Assembly (NCBI GenBank): GCA_026225945.1 | Contig: JAMJFZ010002500.1 | Coordinates: forward strand, 1,462,501 to 1,526,500 | Direction: 5' to 3' | Origin: Cricetomys ansorgei | Lineage: Eukaryota > Chordata > Mammalia > Rodentia > Nesomyidae | Length of the DNA: 64,000 nt | Shown here: piece by piece, positions 19,155 through 28,703 of the stretch | Position numbering within the stretch: the first letter of the stretch is position 1 | Layout of the letters: each line of letters begins with the position of its first letter | The notes under the pieces: generated by a model | Seen by the model: the letters and a program-made list of their open reading frames with translations, nothing else | Told to the model about the DNA's origin: nothing | Databases searched by the model: none | Translations under genes and position numbers: made by a program

Positions 19155-20214
19155 CTGTGGAAGGAGAAACATTCAGGTCAGGATGTCTGCATTCATCTTC
19201 TCACACCTCCTGGCCAGTGCCCTTCCTCAAGGGAGTACAGACCCTTTCACCTCTATTTAACTTGGAAATAGGAGGAGATAGGGATTAGTTAACTAGATTC
19301 TCGTCCCAATTCAGCTACCACCATGTGCGCACCTTATTCATCTTAGTGCCTGAGAAATCCTTAGCTCTATCAACCATAGAAAGGGTGATGGTATTAACTT
19401 CCTTGTAAGGATGATAGACTCGAGAGATGAAGTATAAAATATAAAAGATGATTTAAAAATAACTGCCACAAACTATAATAACATATGTACATGGAAATGC
19501 CACAACAAGTCATACTGTTACATACTAACTTCAAAGATGTGCATGAAAATGAAGCAGCTGCTACAGTAGGATCCTGCTGTCTACCGGGCGAACTTTCAGG
19601 TATGAATGTTCTGTTCATCACATCTAGTCTTATACAGATCTTCCAGAGTGGGGACTGCTGACTCCTTTTCATATTGGGCTGAAAATATCTGTTAATTTTA
19701 TAACAAGTGGAACTGTAGGTAAATACTGAATCTTTATAAACTATGGTGCCTTCTCCTGGTGTAACAGATGCAGCATACTCTTTCCTACTCATGCTGGTGC
19801 ATGGTGGCTTAATTGGGTTTTATGTCCCTTCAGCCATAGACCAGGAAGAACTGCCTAGAGGGGATGAATTGGAATTATTCCCTGCCCTTAACTACATTAT
19901 TCCTACCCCTTGTTGCCTTTTGAATCGAGATAGTTTTTTCTTACTTTACCAGTACAATACATAGAATAAAAATCTGAAGCTCCCCCTCCCCTGCTTCATT
20001 TAGGTTTTTACTGTAACTTACCTCAGTCACACGCCTGGCAATGCTCTGGGCAATAACCAGCCAGATCCCAGGGAATCACCTGATTTAAAAGACTCCTTGG
20101 GGTACCTATGGGAAGGGATAGAAACTTCAGGTTGATTTGAACCATCTTTAGCAGGTAATCCACTGAAAAACCGCAATTCATATTTACTTTGCAAAACCCA
20201 CCCTAGTCCTAATA

Positions 20215-20370
20215 GCTTGTAGTTGTCCTATGAAGTAGGCATTCTTCCCATTTTATAGATTCAGTTCTGAAAGATTATGTGACTTGCCAAGAAACACAGT
20301 AAGCATACAGAGATAGGCTTTGAACTTGGCTCTGACTCAGAAACCTGCCTTCTTCACAAAGTGCCCCAGC
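20215..20370 (+). repeat. MIR SINE relic
   Basis: Contains CATTTTATAGATTCAG, then GTGACTTGCCAAGAAACACA and CTCTGACTCAGAA, the conserved middle of MIR. Confidence 0.65.
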
Positions 20371-20619
20371 TCCTCTTTCTGTGTTAGAGACAACTAGACT
20401 TTCCCCATCTCTGCCCTCTGGACTAACGGATGTGGCTGAAGCTACTGGCCTTCTTGACTCTGTCTGATAGATGGAGCTCCTGTCTGGCCCTACACTGGAG
20501 CTAAGGCAAAGTGATTGTCATGTCTTCTCTTTTTCCTTTATAATAACCATCAGAGTGCAGAACTGCCCTGGAATTACCATGGTAACCGAGGCGATAAAGA
20601 TGAGGTTGAGAATGGATAC

Positions 20620-20765
20620 TATGGTGTTGTTCGTGGTGGCAGTGGTAGCAAAGGAGGTGTTGGTGGTGGTCAGAATGGTGGTGGATGCAGTGGTCACGGT
20701 GATATTGGTGGTGGGGAAGGTGCTGGTAGTTGTGGTGATGTGGAAGGTAGTGGTGAATGTTGTGG
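20620..20765 (+). repeat. Degenerate GGT-rich tract
   Basis: About 145 bp dominated by GGT/GTG triplets with scattered changes, glycine-rich if read in one frame. No start, splice or protein family context; probably an old trinucleotide expansion. Confidence 0.6.
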
Positions 20766-21829
20766 AAGTTTATTTTTAGTTGTATTTAAAATAATTGTTT
20801 TTGTGCACTGTTGGAAAAAGGAATGCATAGGCCTTGGCATTTTGTATTGTTTGCAGGTGTTGGATTTCTGTGGGGGATGTTTAATTGCTAACGGTCTGCA
20901 TGTGCTATCAGTAGAACACCTGAGGAGTTCTGAAAGAATAAAAACACCTGAACTCAGATGCTCAGGGTTCCACTGTTGAGTATCGCAGTAGCCATGATGG
21001 TGGTTCCCCTGCTGAGGTTTGGCACCAATGAATATGCCTCCTTGTTGTCCTTGCTGAGCTGCCCCAGTATCAGCATCTAACTACTACAGGTAGCAGCCTT
21101 GTCAGGGATGGCCTTGTCAGGGTCAGAGATGAGGTCAAAGATGAGGATCACAGTGGATGCCCTCCCTGCCTTCTCTCCTGGAACTCGGTCTCCTTTCCTG
21201 CTTCCCTCTCCCGCCACTGACCCCAAATGTTCCTCAAATTCTTCCCAGTGACTCTCTTCTCTGGATGACTGGTTCTGAGACAAGAGGTTTAGGAGGCCCT
21301 TTTCTGAATTCCTGGAACAGACTCTGGCATCGCTGAAAAAGTGTTACCGTCGCCATACAGTGGGCACTGCTCTCCAGGTGCTAGGGGCAGATTCTGGGCT
21401 GGGAGGGAACCTAGGAGACAAAGACACTATTCGCTGCTCCCCCTTCACAGAGCAGGTGGGTTGCTGGGGACAGAGAGGTCAGAAGGATGTTGGTGGGGGA
21501 GCTGGAGGCCCGAGGCTGGTCTGTTTATGAGAGCTAACACACAGGTCTGGGCACGGGTAATTTTTACGAGACAACTCCTTTGAAAATGACCACAGAGGAT
21601 AGGATGGCTCCTTGGGTGTCACAAACTGGGAGGAAGCCGGTACAGAAAGAATGGAGGAGACCCTTATCCAAAAAGAGTCAGGCCATGATTCTGGGTTGTT
21701 CTTAGGAGGAAAAGCTGACAGTGGCGCGCACAGTACTTTACCAGCGACAGTCCTGGGGATTTCAAGTAAAAATCTGCTTCCTAGAAAAGCACCGACCCAG
21801 TTCCCAGTACCTTGTCAGATTTCAGAAAC

Positions 21830-21965
21830 TCCTCCTTTCCTAATGCTTCTGATAATCTTTATGCCGTCACCTCTATTTGAAAGATGAGGTGAGGCTAGGA
21901 GAGGTGACTTCTCCAAGATCACAGTACATGGCTGAGACAGACCTTAATCCAGGCTGTGTGATTCT
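21830..21965 (+). repeat. MIR SINE relic
   Basis: ACCTCTATTTGAAAGATGAGG followed by GAGGTGACTTCTCCAAGATCACA and AATCCAGGCTGTGTGATTC matches the MIR core. Confidence 0.6.
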
Positions 21966-22927
21966 TTCTATCTGCCTTCATAAGAGGATATGCTTCCAGA
22001 AATGGTCGTTAAGTCCTGGGGCTGGACCTGTAGAATATTCCATCCACACCTCGTCCCTGAGAAACACACTTTGGTTGTAGTAGCAAGAAAGCTGCAGGAT
22101 GATCAGGCAGGGTCTGAGAAAATGGCAAACCAGCGGGGCATTTGTGGAGACTTAGCGTTAACCCCCGAGTATTAACCGCTTCTGGGTGTGCATTTCAGCG
22201 GTGTACTTCTGAGCCTCCAGTCAATGAGGAGTTCTATGATTTCCATGGGACTTCATGTCATGGCAGGTGTGGTGTGAACGCTTTAAAGAAAATAGCCTGT
22301 TGTGAAGACAGTTGAGTGTGTCACTGAAGTGAGACAGTTCTTTCAGTGGTATGAGCCTCCTTAATTTTTTTTTAAATTTGCTGTTAGACATTAAGGCTTT
22401 TGGAAATCTTGATGGAATAGACATGCTACCCGGAGGGGACTGAGAGCCTCTATGGCTAGTAGAAGAAAGAAGCTGTTAGCGGTCTATTTTTTTCTTGTAG
22501 AACTGGGCCCGGAAAATGAATTTCTGAGTGACATTCTAACAAAGAACTCATGCCTTTGAGATTCTGAGCTCTCTGTGAGTCCCGTTTGAATGAGAGCTAC
22601 AGCTAAGCCCTTTAGTAAGGAGCCCCCCCTGCTGCCGAGTTGTTGATGGGATAGATTTTCTCTGTGGAGACTGCTCCTTGTAACAGGCACCTTGAAGCTG
22701 TTTCATTAGTGACTGCTCCTTAGCTGTCTTGTCTGCAGTTTGGAATGTGGCTGTAGGTGCTGCCCTGCCTTCGGTGCACTGACCCTGAGATAAGTCAAGG
22801 AAAGACCTGTCTGCTGAGGCTAGCTGGGCCATTTGCGGGGGGCTTTATGGCAGATGGTGGGACTCACGGATTTTCAGTGTGTGATCTCCTACTCCAGGTA
22901 TTTCCCCATCTACCTCTGGGGCCCCAA

Positions 22928-22952
22928 ATCCTCTCTCTCTCTCTCTCTCTCC
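22928..22952 (+). repeat. (CT)n run before the B1 copy
   Basis: Short CT dinucleotide run with a following C run; it lies 28 bp from the B1 copy. Confidence 0.7.
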
Positions 22953-22979
22953 CCCCATCTACCTCTGCCTGCCCTCTCT

Positions 22980-23125
22980 CCTGAGACAGGGTTTCTCTGT
23001 TGTAACTCTGGCTGTCCTGGAACTCACTCTATAGACCGTGTTGGCCTTGAACTCACAGAGCCACCTGCCTCTGCCTCCTGAGTGCTGGGATCAAAGGCTT
23101 GTGGCACTCCCATCCCGCCCGCCTT
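22980..23125 (-). repeat. B1 SINE, antisense, nearly full length
   Basis: GAGACAGGGTTTCTCTGTTG, CTGGCTGTCCTGGAACTCAC, GGCCTTGAACTCACAGAG and CTGCCTCCTGAGTGCTGGGA follow in order. The clearest rodent B1 in the window. Confidence 0.88.
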
Positions 23126-24544
23126 TCTCTTATCGTGCAGAAATGAAACCAAAGTAGCCTGAGTGGATCCAGATTTCAGACTAGAAAGAAGGTGGTGATG
23201 GAAAGTTGGATGAGTAAAGACTGTTACATCAGAAAAGGAAAGGAAGCCGAGGCTAGCCCAGACCCTAATTGGGTATCCGTGAGGGGAGAAACTGGACCAG
23301 GGCTTAGAGAAAACCCCCTCTAGATTACTGGACTAGCCAGAGGGGAAAATCTTGGATTCATGGAGGTAGTCTTCCTTGATGAATAAGCTCACTGAGCTTC
23401 TGGAAAGCCCATCAAAAATTTAACAAAAGAAGCGACCAATAGCTTGATAAATAAGTCCTGCTCTAGATGTCTACTAAAGCGAATACATCTGCCCTAGACT
23501 GAATGAAAACAAGGACATTGTTCCCATGGAGAGGGAGGTGCGGTTGATTTGAACATCTGTAGGTGGATTTAAAGACCTAGAAACAAACTAGCTTTGGCAC
23601 TGGTAGCTGTTCCTCTAAGTGTGGTTTGAAGTGAATGAGGCTTCATGGTGGAAGAAACATGTAGGTGTCCAAAGTGTTTTGGAAGCTAGCACTCATGTTA
23701 AGTAGCATCATCAAGATGGGAAGAAGAGTCTGGACATCAAAAGTTACAGAAAAACTCGGAGATCTCAGGTATCTGATTGTTCCTCCTTCTTCTCCATAGA
23801 ATTTTCTCTGTCAAAATTTTAACCAGTCTTTCCAGAAGATAAACACTGCGGGAACCTGGTGTGTGGTCTGCTTGTCCCAGAATGAGAAGTTACCAGGCAT
23901 GCAACCTACGTGCCACTTGAACCCATACTCGTCGCTTTACTTTATCTCACTAATTCAAACCCTTACAACATCCCTGAGAGGGAGATAATTTGATAATTAT
24001 TTGAGTGCACTGGCTCAAGCTACAGAATGGCAGGGTTGGGAATTGGCCACTGATCTGGCCTCTCTATCGTATTTCCTTTCTGATGTGTCAGTATCAACTG
24101 CACACTCTCCCTGGGTACCACACTGTCCAAGGTGAGTGTGCAAGCACATATGCATCCTAGCTCTTATTTATAATTATCTCTTAGCAGACTCGAGGACGGC
24201 CGAGTTCAGCGAGAGAGGTTTAAGGCCTTTGGCTTTCTATCCCCTTCATAGTCAGTGCTACAGAATATCTTCCTAATGTGAAGGACAGATATACAGTCTG
24301 TCATCCTTGTAAGAATTCCTTGGCTCATGCTTCTATTTGTATCTGTTTCATGGTGTATTTGTATCTCTATGACTTAGATCCCATGAGACTGTGCGTCTCT
24401 GTCCTTCTGAGTGCTCCTTTGTGTGACTCTCTTTTCACATGGGACTCGGGTGAAGAGAATGGCTATGCTTGTCATGCTGTGGTTTCTCAAAGGCTGGGAA
24501 AGGATTTACGAAGGATTTAGCAAGTATGGAATAAAAAAAGAGTT
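23126..24544 (-). other. FCRL6 pseudogene intron segment (TM exon to tail exons)
   Basis: No exon of the missing middle tail, with its tyrosine motifs, is recognised here. There is MIR-like text near 23940-24060. The stretch is otherwise featureless to me. Confidence 0.4.
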
Positions 24545-24550
24545 ACTAAC

Positions 24551-24657
24551 CATCTTTTTCACAGGCCCGAAGAAGTGAGTTAGAAGCCCAAGGCAATGGC
24601 CATCACACGCAGCAGGTTTGCAGTTGCTGTTGGTCCAGGTAGACAAGACGTGTGAAC
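24551..24657 (-). pseudogene. FCRL6: FCRL6 transmembrane exon, disrupted
   Basis: Acceptor TTCCCAG at 24658-24664, donor GTTAGT at 24545-24550. The phase 1 entry frame starts GSHVLSTWTNSN, like the human stalk, then the hydrophobic part appears in another frame as ANLLRVMAIALGF, ending at TAA (24580-24582). The membrane helix is therefore shifted and truncated. Confidence 0.75.
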
Positions 24658-25025
24658 CTGGGAATGGGGAAGTAACTGTCTGCACTGAGCAAATTCAGAC
24701 ACACGTCCCAAACTGTTACAGGAGACACAATGGACACCTTTGGAATAAGCACCCAGTCTGGAGAAAGGCCTGGCAGTGGGAATGAAAGATGGCTTAGGAG
24801 GTGTTCGCATGACTGATCATGTCATGGATGGTCATGTGAACCCCCTCACCCCTGTGGGCTCCCCACCCTCTGCTGGGTTCGGAGGATAGACACTCCAGTT
24901 AGGGTCTGTGGTCAGTCAAGCAGAGCCTGCCATAAGTCATTATTGTGCTAGGTGTGGTGGGAACTTAGAGAGATCTGACTCCCACCCATAACTGGGACTC
25001 CGAGATAGCATGGGACAAAACGTAC

Positions 25026-25309
25026 CAACCAAGGGGAACTTCTTGGGCTCACTCCTCTTTCGGAACACACTGTTTTTAGCTTCACAGGAATAGTTCTGAG
25101 CACAACACCCTGATTTCACTGAGAGGAGGAGGGAGACAACTCTGCCGGGGGGAGCCAGGCATTTCTCCAGGAAATTTCCTCCATCAAGGTAGAATGAGTA
25201 CATAATTGGAAGGGAGCCCCTTGGATCTCACAGATAGACTCCACCCTGTCTCCTATAGCAGGGCTAGTGGCTTCGAGTCACAGACTGAGCACAGGATGGG
25301 ATACAGGTA
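25026..25309 (-). pseudogene. FCRL6: FCRL6 Ig domain 3 exon, stop and frameshift
   Basis: Acceptor CTCCAG at 25310-25315, donor GTACGT at 25020-25025. Entry frame VPVSHPVLSL is followed by TGA at 25278-25280, then PAIGDRVESICEIQGAP. A one-base loss near 25215 shifts the frame, and similarity resumes as MYSFYLDGGNFLEK and NYSCEAKNSVFRKRSEPKKF. Confidence 0.87.
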
Positions 25310-25445
25310 CTGGAGGAGGAAACATGGAATGGGAAAGTCAGATCAAGTGTCCTTTCTCTCTGGGGAACCTTTACCCATTCCCAGGGAGTCCTGTTGCCTT
25401 GTGTCTGGACCCCTTAAGAGTATCTCTCTTCCCTCAGCCACTTAC

Positions 25446-25734
25446 CCAGGACTTGGATCTCTAGGCAGTGACTTTGTTTCTGGATTAGGCCATTTGCAGT
25501 GGCTACCTTACATTGGTAAAGTCCAGACTCTTCCTCCTTGTCTTCTGGGATGTAGAGTGTGGTGCTATGACTCTTGTTCTGAACAACATGGCTGTCTTTG
25601 TAGAAAGAGTAAAAGAACTGCAATGCTGACTTCTTGGGGGTGTGTGTTCTTTTGTCTGACAGCTCAGGATCAGCTAGCTCCCTTCATGGGGTCTGGAGAA
25701 GGAGTGGCACTCAGTACAGGAGTCTGGAATAGCT
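25446..25734 (-). pseudogene. FCRL6: FCRL6 Ig domain 2 exon, frameshifted
   Basis: Acceptor CCCAG at 25735-25739, donor GTAAGT at 25440-25445. The entry frame reads ELFQTPVLSATPSPDPMKG, then hits TGA at 25670-25672. Compared with human, about two extra bases occur just after the GGA codon and about two more near 25650. The human-like frame resumes near 25620 as FFYSFYKDSHVVQN and SGLYQCKVATANGLIQKQ. Confidence 0.85.
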
Positions 25735-26195
25735 CTGGGAAGGTATAAGCCCAGAGCCCAGGATGAGAACCCTAGACAGTGAAGCCCAGGAGGTTGAGCA
25801 CCGAGTTTTCTACATAGGTCAGGCTGTGACTACGAGATACAGATGAGAGATAGTTTTATCCCCAGAACTTGACCACTGTCCTCACCCAAGGAGTCTGAAA
25901 TGACTCCTACAGGTCCAATGATAATCCCAGAAAGTCAGAGCCAGAAGACCCCTTACTGGTTGTGGTTCTCATAGGGGAAAAGTGGGTAGCTGGGCTGATC
26001 CAGGGCTCTTCCAAATTCCTTGCTTCATCTGGCTACATGTTGGACAGCATTGTGGATACCCCAGGACCCAATGAATTGGCCCAGCATCATCTGAGAAGGG
26101 ATCCTGCCCAGAGAGCAGGACCAGAGACCTGCTGACTTCCAGGATCCATGAGCAGTACCTTACTGTCATACCAGACCCTCCAACAGGTGACTCAC

Positions 26196-26447
26196 CTTAG
26201 ACTTTCACCACGACTGATTCTGAATCTTGATTGAAATGATCCACTTTCCCAAAGCATGTGTATTTCCCGCTCTTTCTCACTGTTGCTGTCTCTATGGGCG
26301 CAAGGCTGCTGTTCATAGAGGAACAGAGTAGCTTTCGGTCTTTGTAGAGCTTCATGTGGGACATTCTGTGGTTCCGTTTGTGGCAATGCAGAGTCAGCGG
26401 GTCTTCTTCAGACACAGGCTTTGGCAGGACTTGGGAATGCACCCTAG
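26196..26447 (-). pseudogene. FCRL6: FCRL6 Ig domain 1 exon with terminal stop
   Basis: 252 nt, acceptor CTCACAG at 26448-26454 and donor GTGAGT at 26190-26195. Open throughout the Ig domain: KPVSEEDPLTLHCHK, later KSGKYTCFGK. The last full codon is TAA at 26197-26199 where human has CAA (Gln), so one C-to-T change gives a stop one base before the junction. Confidence 0.85.
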
Positions 26448-26469
26448 CTGTGAGACATGGGGACACGGA

Positions 26470-26675
26470 GGGTCAGTCGCGGGGGGGTCAGTCGCGGGGG
26501 TCAGTCGCCGGGGATCAGTCGCGGGGGTCAGTCGCGGGGGGGGGGTCAGTCGCGGGTCGTCAGTCGCGGGGATCAGTTGCCGGGGATCAGTCGCGGGGGT
26601 CAGTCGCGGGGGGGGGGGTCAGTCGCGGGTCGTCAGTCGCGGGGGTGTCAGTCGCGGGTCGTCAGTCGCGGGGCT
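26470..26675 (+). repeat. GC-rich minisatellite, about 14 units of (GT)CAGTCGCGGG(n)
   Basis: Fourteen copies of a CAGTCGC core separated by G runs of 3 to 10, unit about 12-18 bp. A block of four units (about 26514-26570) recurs at about 26585-26640, so there is higher-order duplication. Every unit but one carries two CpG; one has CAGTTGC. The array begins about 20 bp upstream of the FCRL6 D1 acceptor on the minus strand. Confidence 0.93.
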
Positions 26676-27388
26676 ACAGGTTTCTTTAGTTTACTGCTCT
26701 CTCTCAGTCCCAGATGTAGGCTTCACACTGGGATGGAGACTCCTACCCAGCAGCTTTGTTTCCAGTTCTTCATGCTAGACCAAGGTGAGGCAGGAGCTCG
26801 ACTTCCTTTTCTCCGCTGGCCTGCTCCTGGCCATCCTCCCTTCATCCTCTCCTGGGCCTTCACTCTGGCCTTCTTCCCTCTCATTTTCCTTCTTGTTTTC
26901 CTCATCACACTGCCAAGTTTGGCCAACTTGAGTTCATCCTACCATTGTCTGACCTCATTCCTCCTGACTCAGTTACCACTCCTCGGGGGTGTCTCAGATC
27001 CCCCAGTGTGGCATTTTCTGTACCCTCTGATAATAGGGTACACTTATGCCCACCAGGAAAACAAAAGCGTCTTGGGCTTCTGCAGACCTAGCACCCATCT
27101 CTACCCCAAGCAGCTTTTTCCCAGTCTGGGAGTGAAGTTTTCCTCTGTCCTTCTAAAAGGCACTCCATGCTCTAATGTGGACAAGAGAAGGTGTTAGTAA
27201 ATGTCCACTATTGTTCGTGATAGAACTATTTATTAGCACAATATATTACAAATCTCAGGGGTCCAATACCTGGGCAGCTTAGGCAGAGAGCTACCTCCAA
27301 GGCTTCCTCACCCCACACTCTCCTATTGGTTCTCCCCCTAATCCTCCTCATACTCCTGCTCCGCCTCCTCCTCCCTGCTCCCTCCTCC

Positions 27389-27457
27389 CTTCCCCCCCCC
27401 CCCCCCCCCGTCCCCCCCCCCCCCCCCCCCCCCCCCCCCACCCCCCCCCCCCCCCCA
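27389..27457 (+). repeat. Interrupted poly-C tract
   Basis: Runs of about 18, 28 and 17 C separated by single GT or A interruptions. Minus strand is poly-G. Length in any assembly is unreliable. Confidence 0.93.
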
Positions 27458-28672
27458 GTCCCCCAGGTGTTTTTCCTCCTGTTTTTCACACAGACCCTCA
27501 ATAAACAAATGAACAGGAACTTCCTGCTGGGCATGGAATGGGGACGGCACAGAGGTGTAAACAAGTAAAAAGCAGATCTTTTACTAAAATATTATCCACA
27601 ACTAAAACATTCCACAACAAGAAGGGATCCCAGAGACCTAACATCATCTGCAGGGCAGACATGTTGGGTCTGTCCCCAGGCTGGAACTTTGAGACATTAG
27701 ACACAACTAGCTCACTTGGCCTTAGACGTTTCGACAAATGCTCTTAAGGAATCAGATAAGGAGTGCCGACTCTGTCCAGGAAGAGGTCATAGTTAGGAAG
27801 AATTTTGCTTTTCTGTTCCATGAAATAAATCAAACAGCAAAGAAATAAACAAGAAAACAGACCATCAGAAAAAGTTGTCTTTCTCCCCCACCCCTCCAAA
27901 AAAGACCAACTAACTAAAAAAGTCAATGGAAAATAAAATATACACACATTCTAACTTTGGGATATAGCATGTTGAGCCAAGCTGAGCCTGAGCTGAGTCT
28001 AGGGGCCCAGAGACTTTCTGCACTTTTGGAACAGTCGCAACATGACTGACCAGTGTGGCTAGAAAAGTGGAGAGGAGAGAGACATGGATTACTGACTCTT
28101 CAAACCAGCCCTAAGGACTAGTTAGACCCCAAAGCTCACCAAACTCCCTACAGAGAGACAATGTAGACGAAGAGGAAAGGCAAGCTTGAAAAGGGCTTTG
28201 GATAGCCAGTGTGTAGGACTTTTGACCAAGTGAGAAGTCTGGTCATTGGTAAGTGGCTCCTGGAGAATGCTAAATCTCACCTCTTATTGCTGAACCAAAT
28301 GCATGGAACTTAAACCCCTTTCTCTAATCCTCCCCACACTCCCAGGAGGCTTCTTTCCTTCTGTAACTGTTTCTTTTTGGGATAGCCCTTACATAGGGTA
28401 AACTTCTATAGGGTAAACATGACTTTGGGGAACAGTGGGATCTCCGAGTATGCTTCTCTAGTTTATTTCGGATGCACTGAAGGCCTTCCTTGTCCAGAAC
28501 CTAGGGAAAGAAGAGAGAAAACATTTCAGTGCTTCCACCCAGCTTTCCTCAGCTTGCCAGTATGCGCACACCTTTCTCAAGTTCCAGGCACTAACTCATT
28601 GTGAATGCAGAAAAGGAAAGGCTAGCCACCGTGTCTCAGAGACAACTTTCATGGAGGGACACTAGTGCTCAC

Positions 28673-28703
28673 CAGATATCAGCAGACGCACCCAGGGGAT
28701 CAT
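28673..28703 (-). pseudogene. FCRL6: FCRL6 exon 1 relic (start of leader)
   Basis: ATG at 28701-28703 reads MIPWVRLLIS and ends in a phase 1 donor G|GTGAGC. Length (31 nt) and phase equal human FCRL6 exon 1. The exon itself is undamaged. Confidence 0.7.

Larger units (their letters stand above)
18912..28703 (-). pseudogene. FCRL6: FCRL6 (Fc receptor-like 6) unitary pseudogene
   Basis: Exons on minus: start exon 28673-28703; Ig D1 26196-26447; Ig D2 25446-25734; Ig D3 25026-25309; transmembrane 24551-24657; short tail exon 19123-19154; last tail exon about 18912-19062. In human, FCRL6 is a surface receptor of cytotoxic lymphocytes with three Ig domains and a tyrosine-based inhibitory tail; it binds MHC class II. 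Position between SLAMF8 and DUSP23 and exon-by-exon similarity identify it. Lesions: TAA ending D1, frameshifts and TGA in D2, frameshift and TGA in D3, frameshift and TAA in the TM exon, stops in the last exon. Splice sites of D1-D3 are still good, so transcripts may exist. The 21-nt leader mini-exon and middle tail exons were not found. No receptor can be made from this copy unless the assembly is wrong at all these sites. Confidence 0.85.

Noticed and set aside
24940..26466. Treating the three FCRL6 Ig frames as a working gene
   Set aside because: Phase tracking through the splice sites shows stops and frame changes in each exon, so a continuous receptor cannot be read.
26470..26675. CRISPR-like array
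   Set aside because: Units are 12-18 bp with G runs and no unique spacers, and the DNA is mammalian. It is a minisatellite.
26457..27197. 246-codon plus-strand frame over the minisatellite
   Set aside because: Its first part is translation of the tandem array and the rest has no similarity or splice context.
27226..27568. Pro- and Gly-rich frames over the poly-C tract
   Set aside because: Low-complexity artefacts of the C run.
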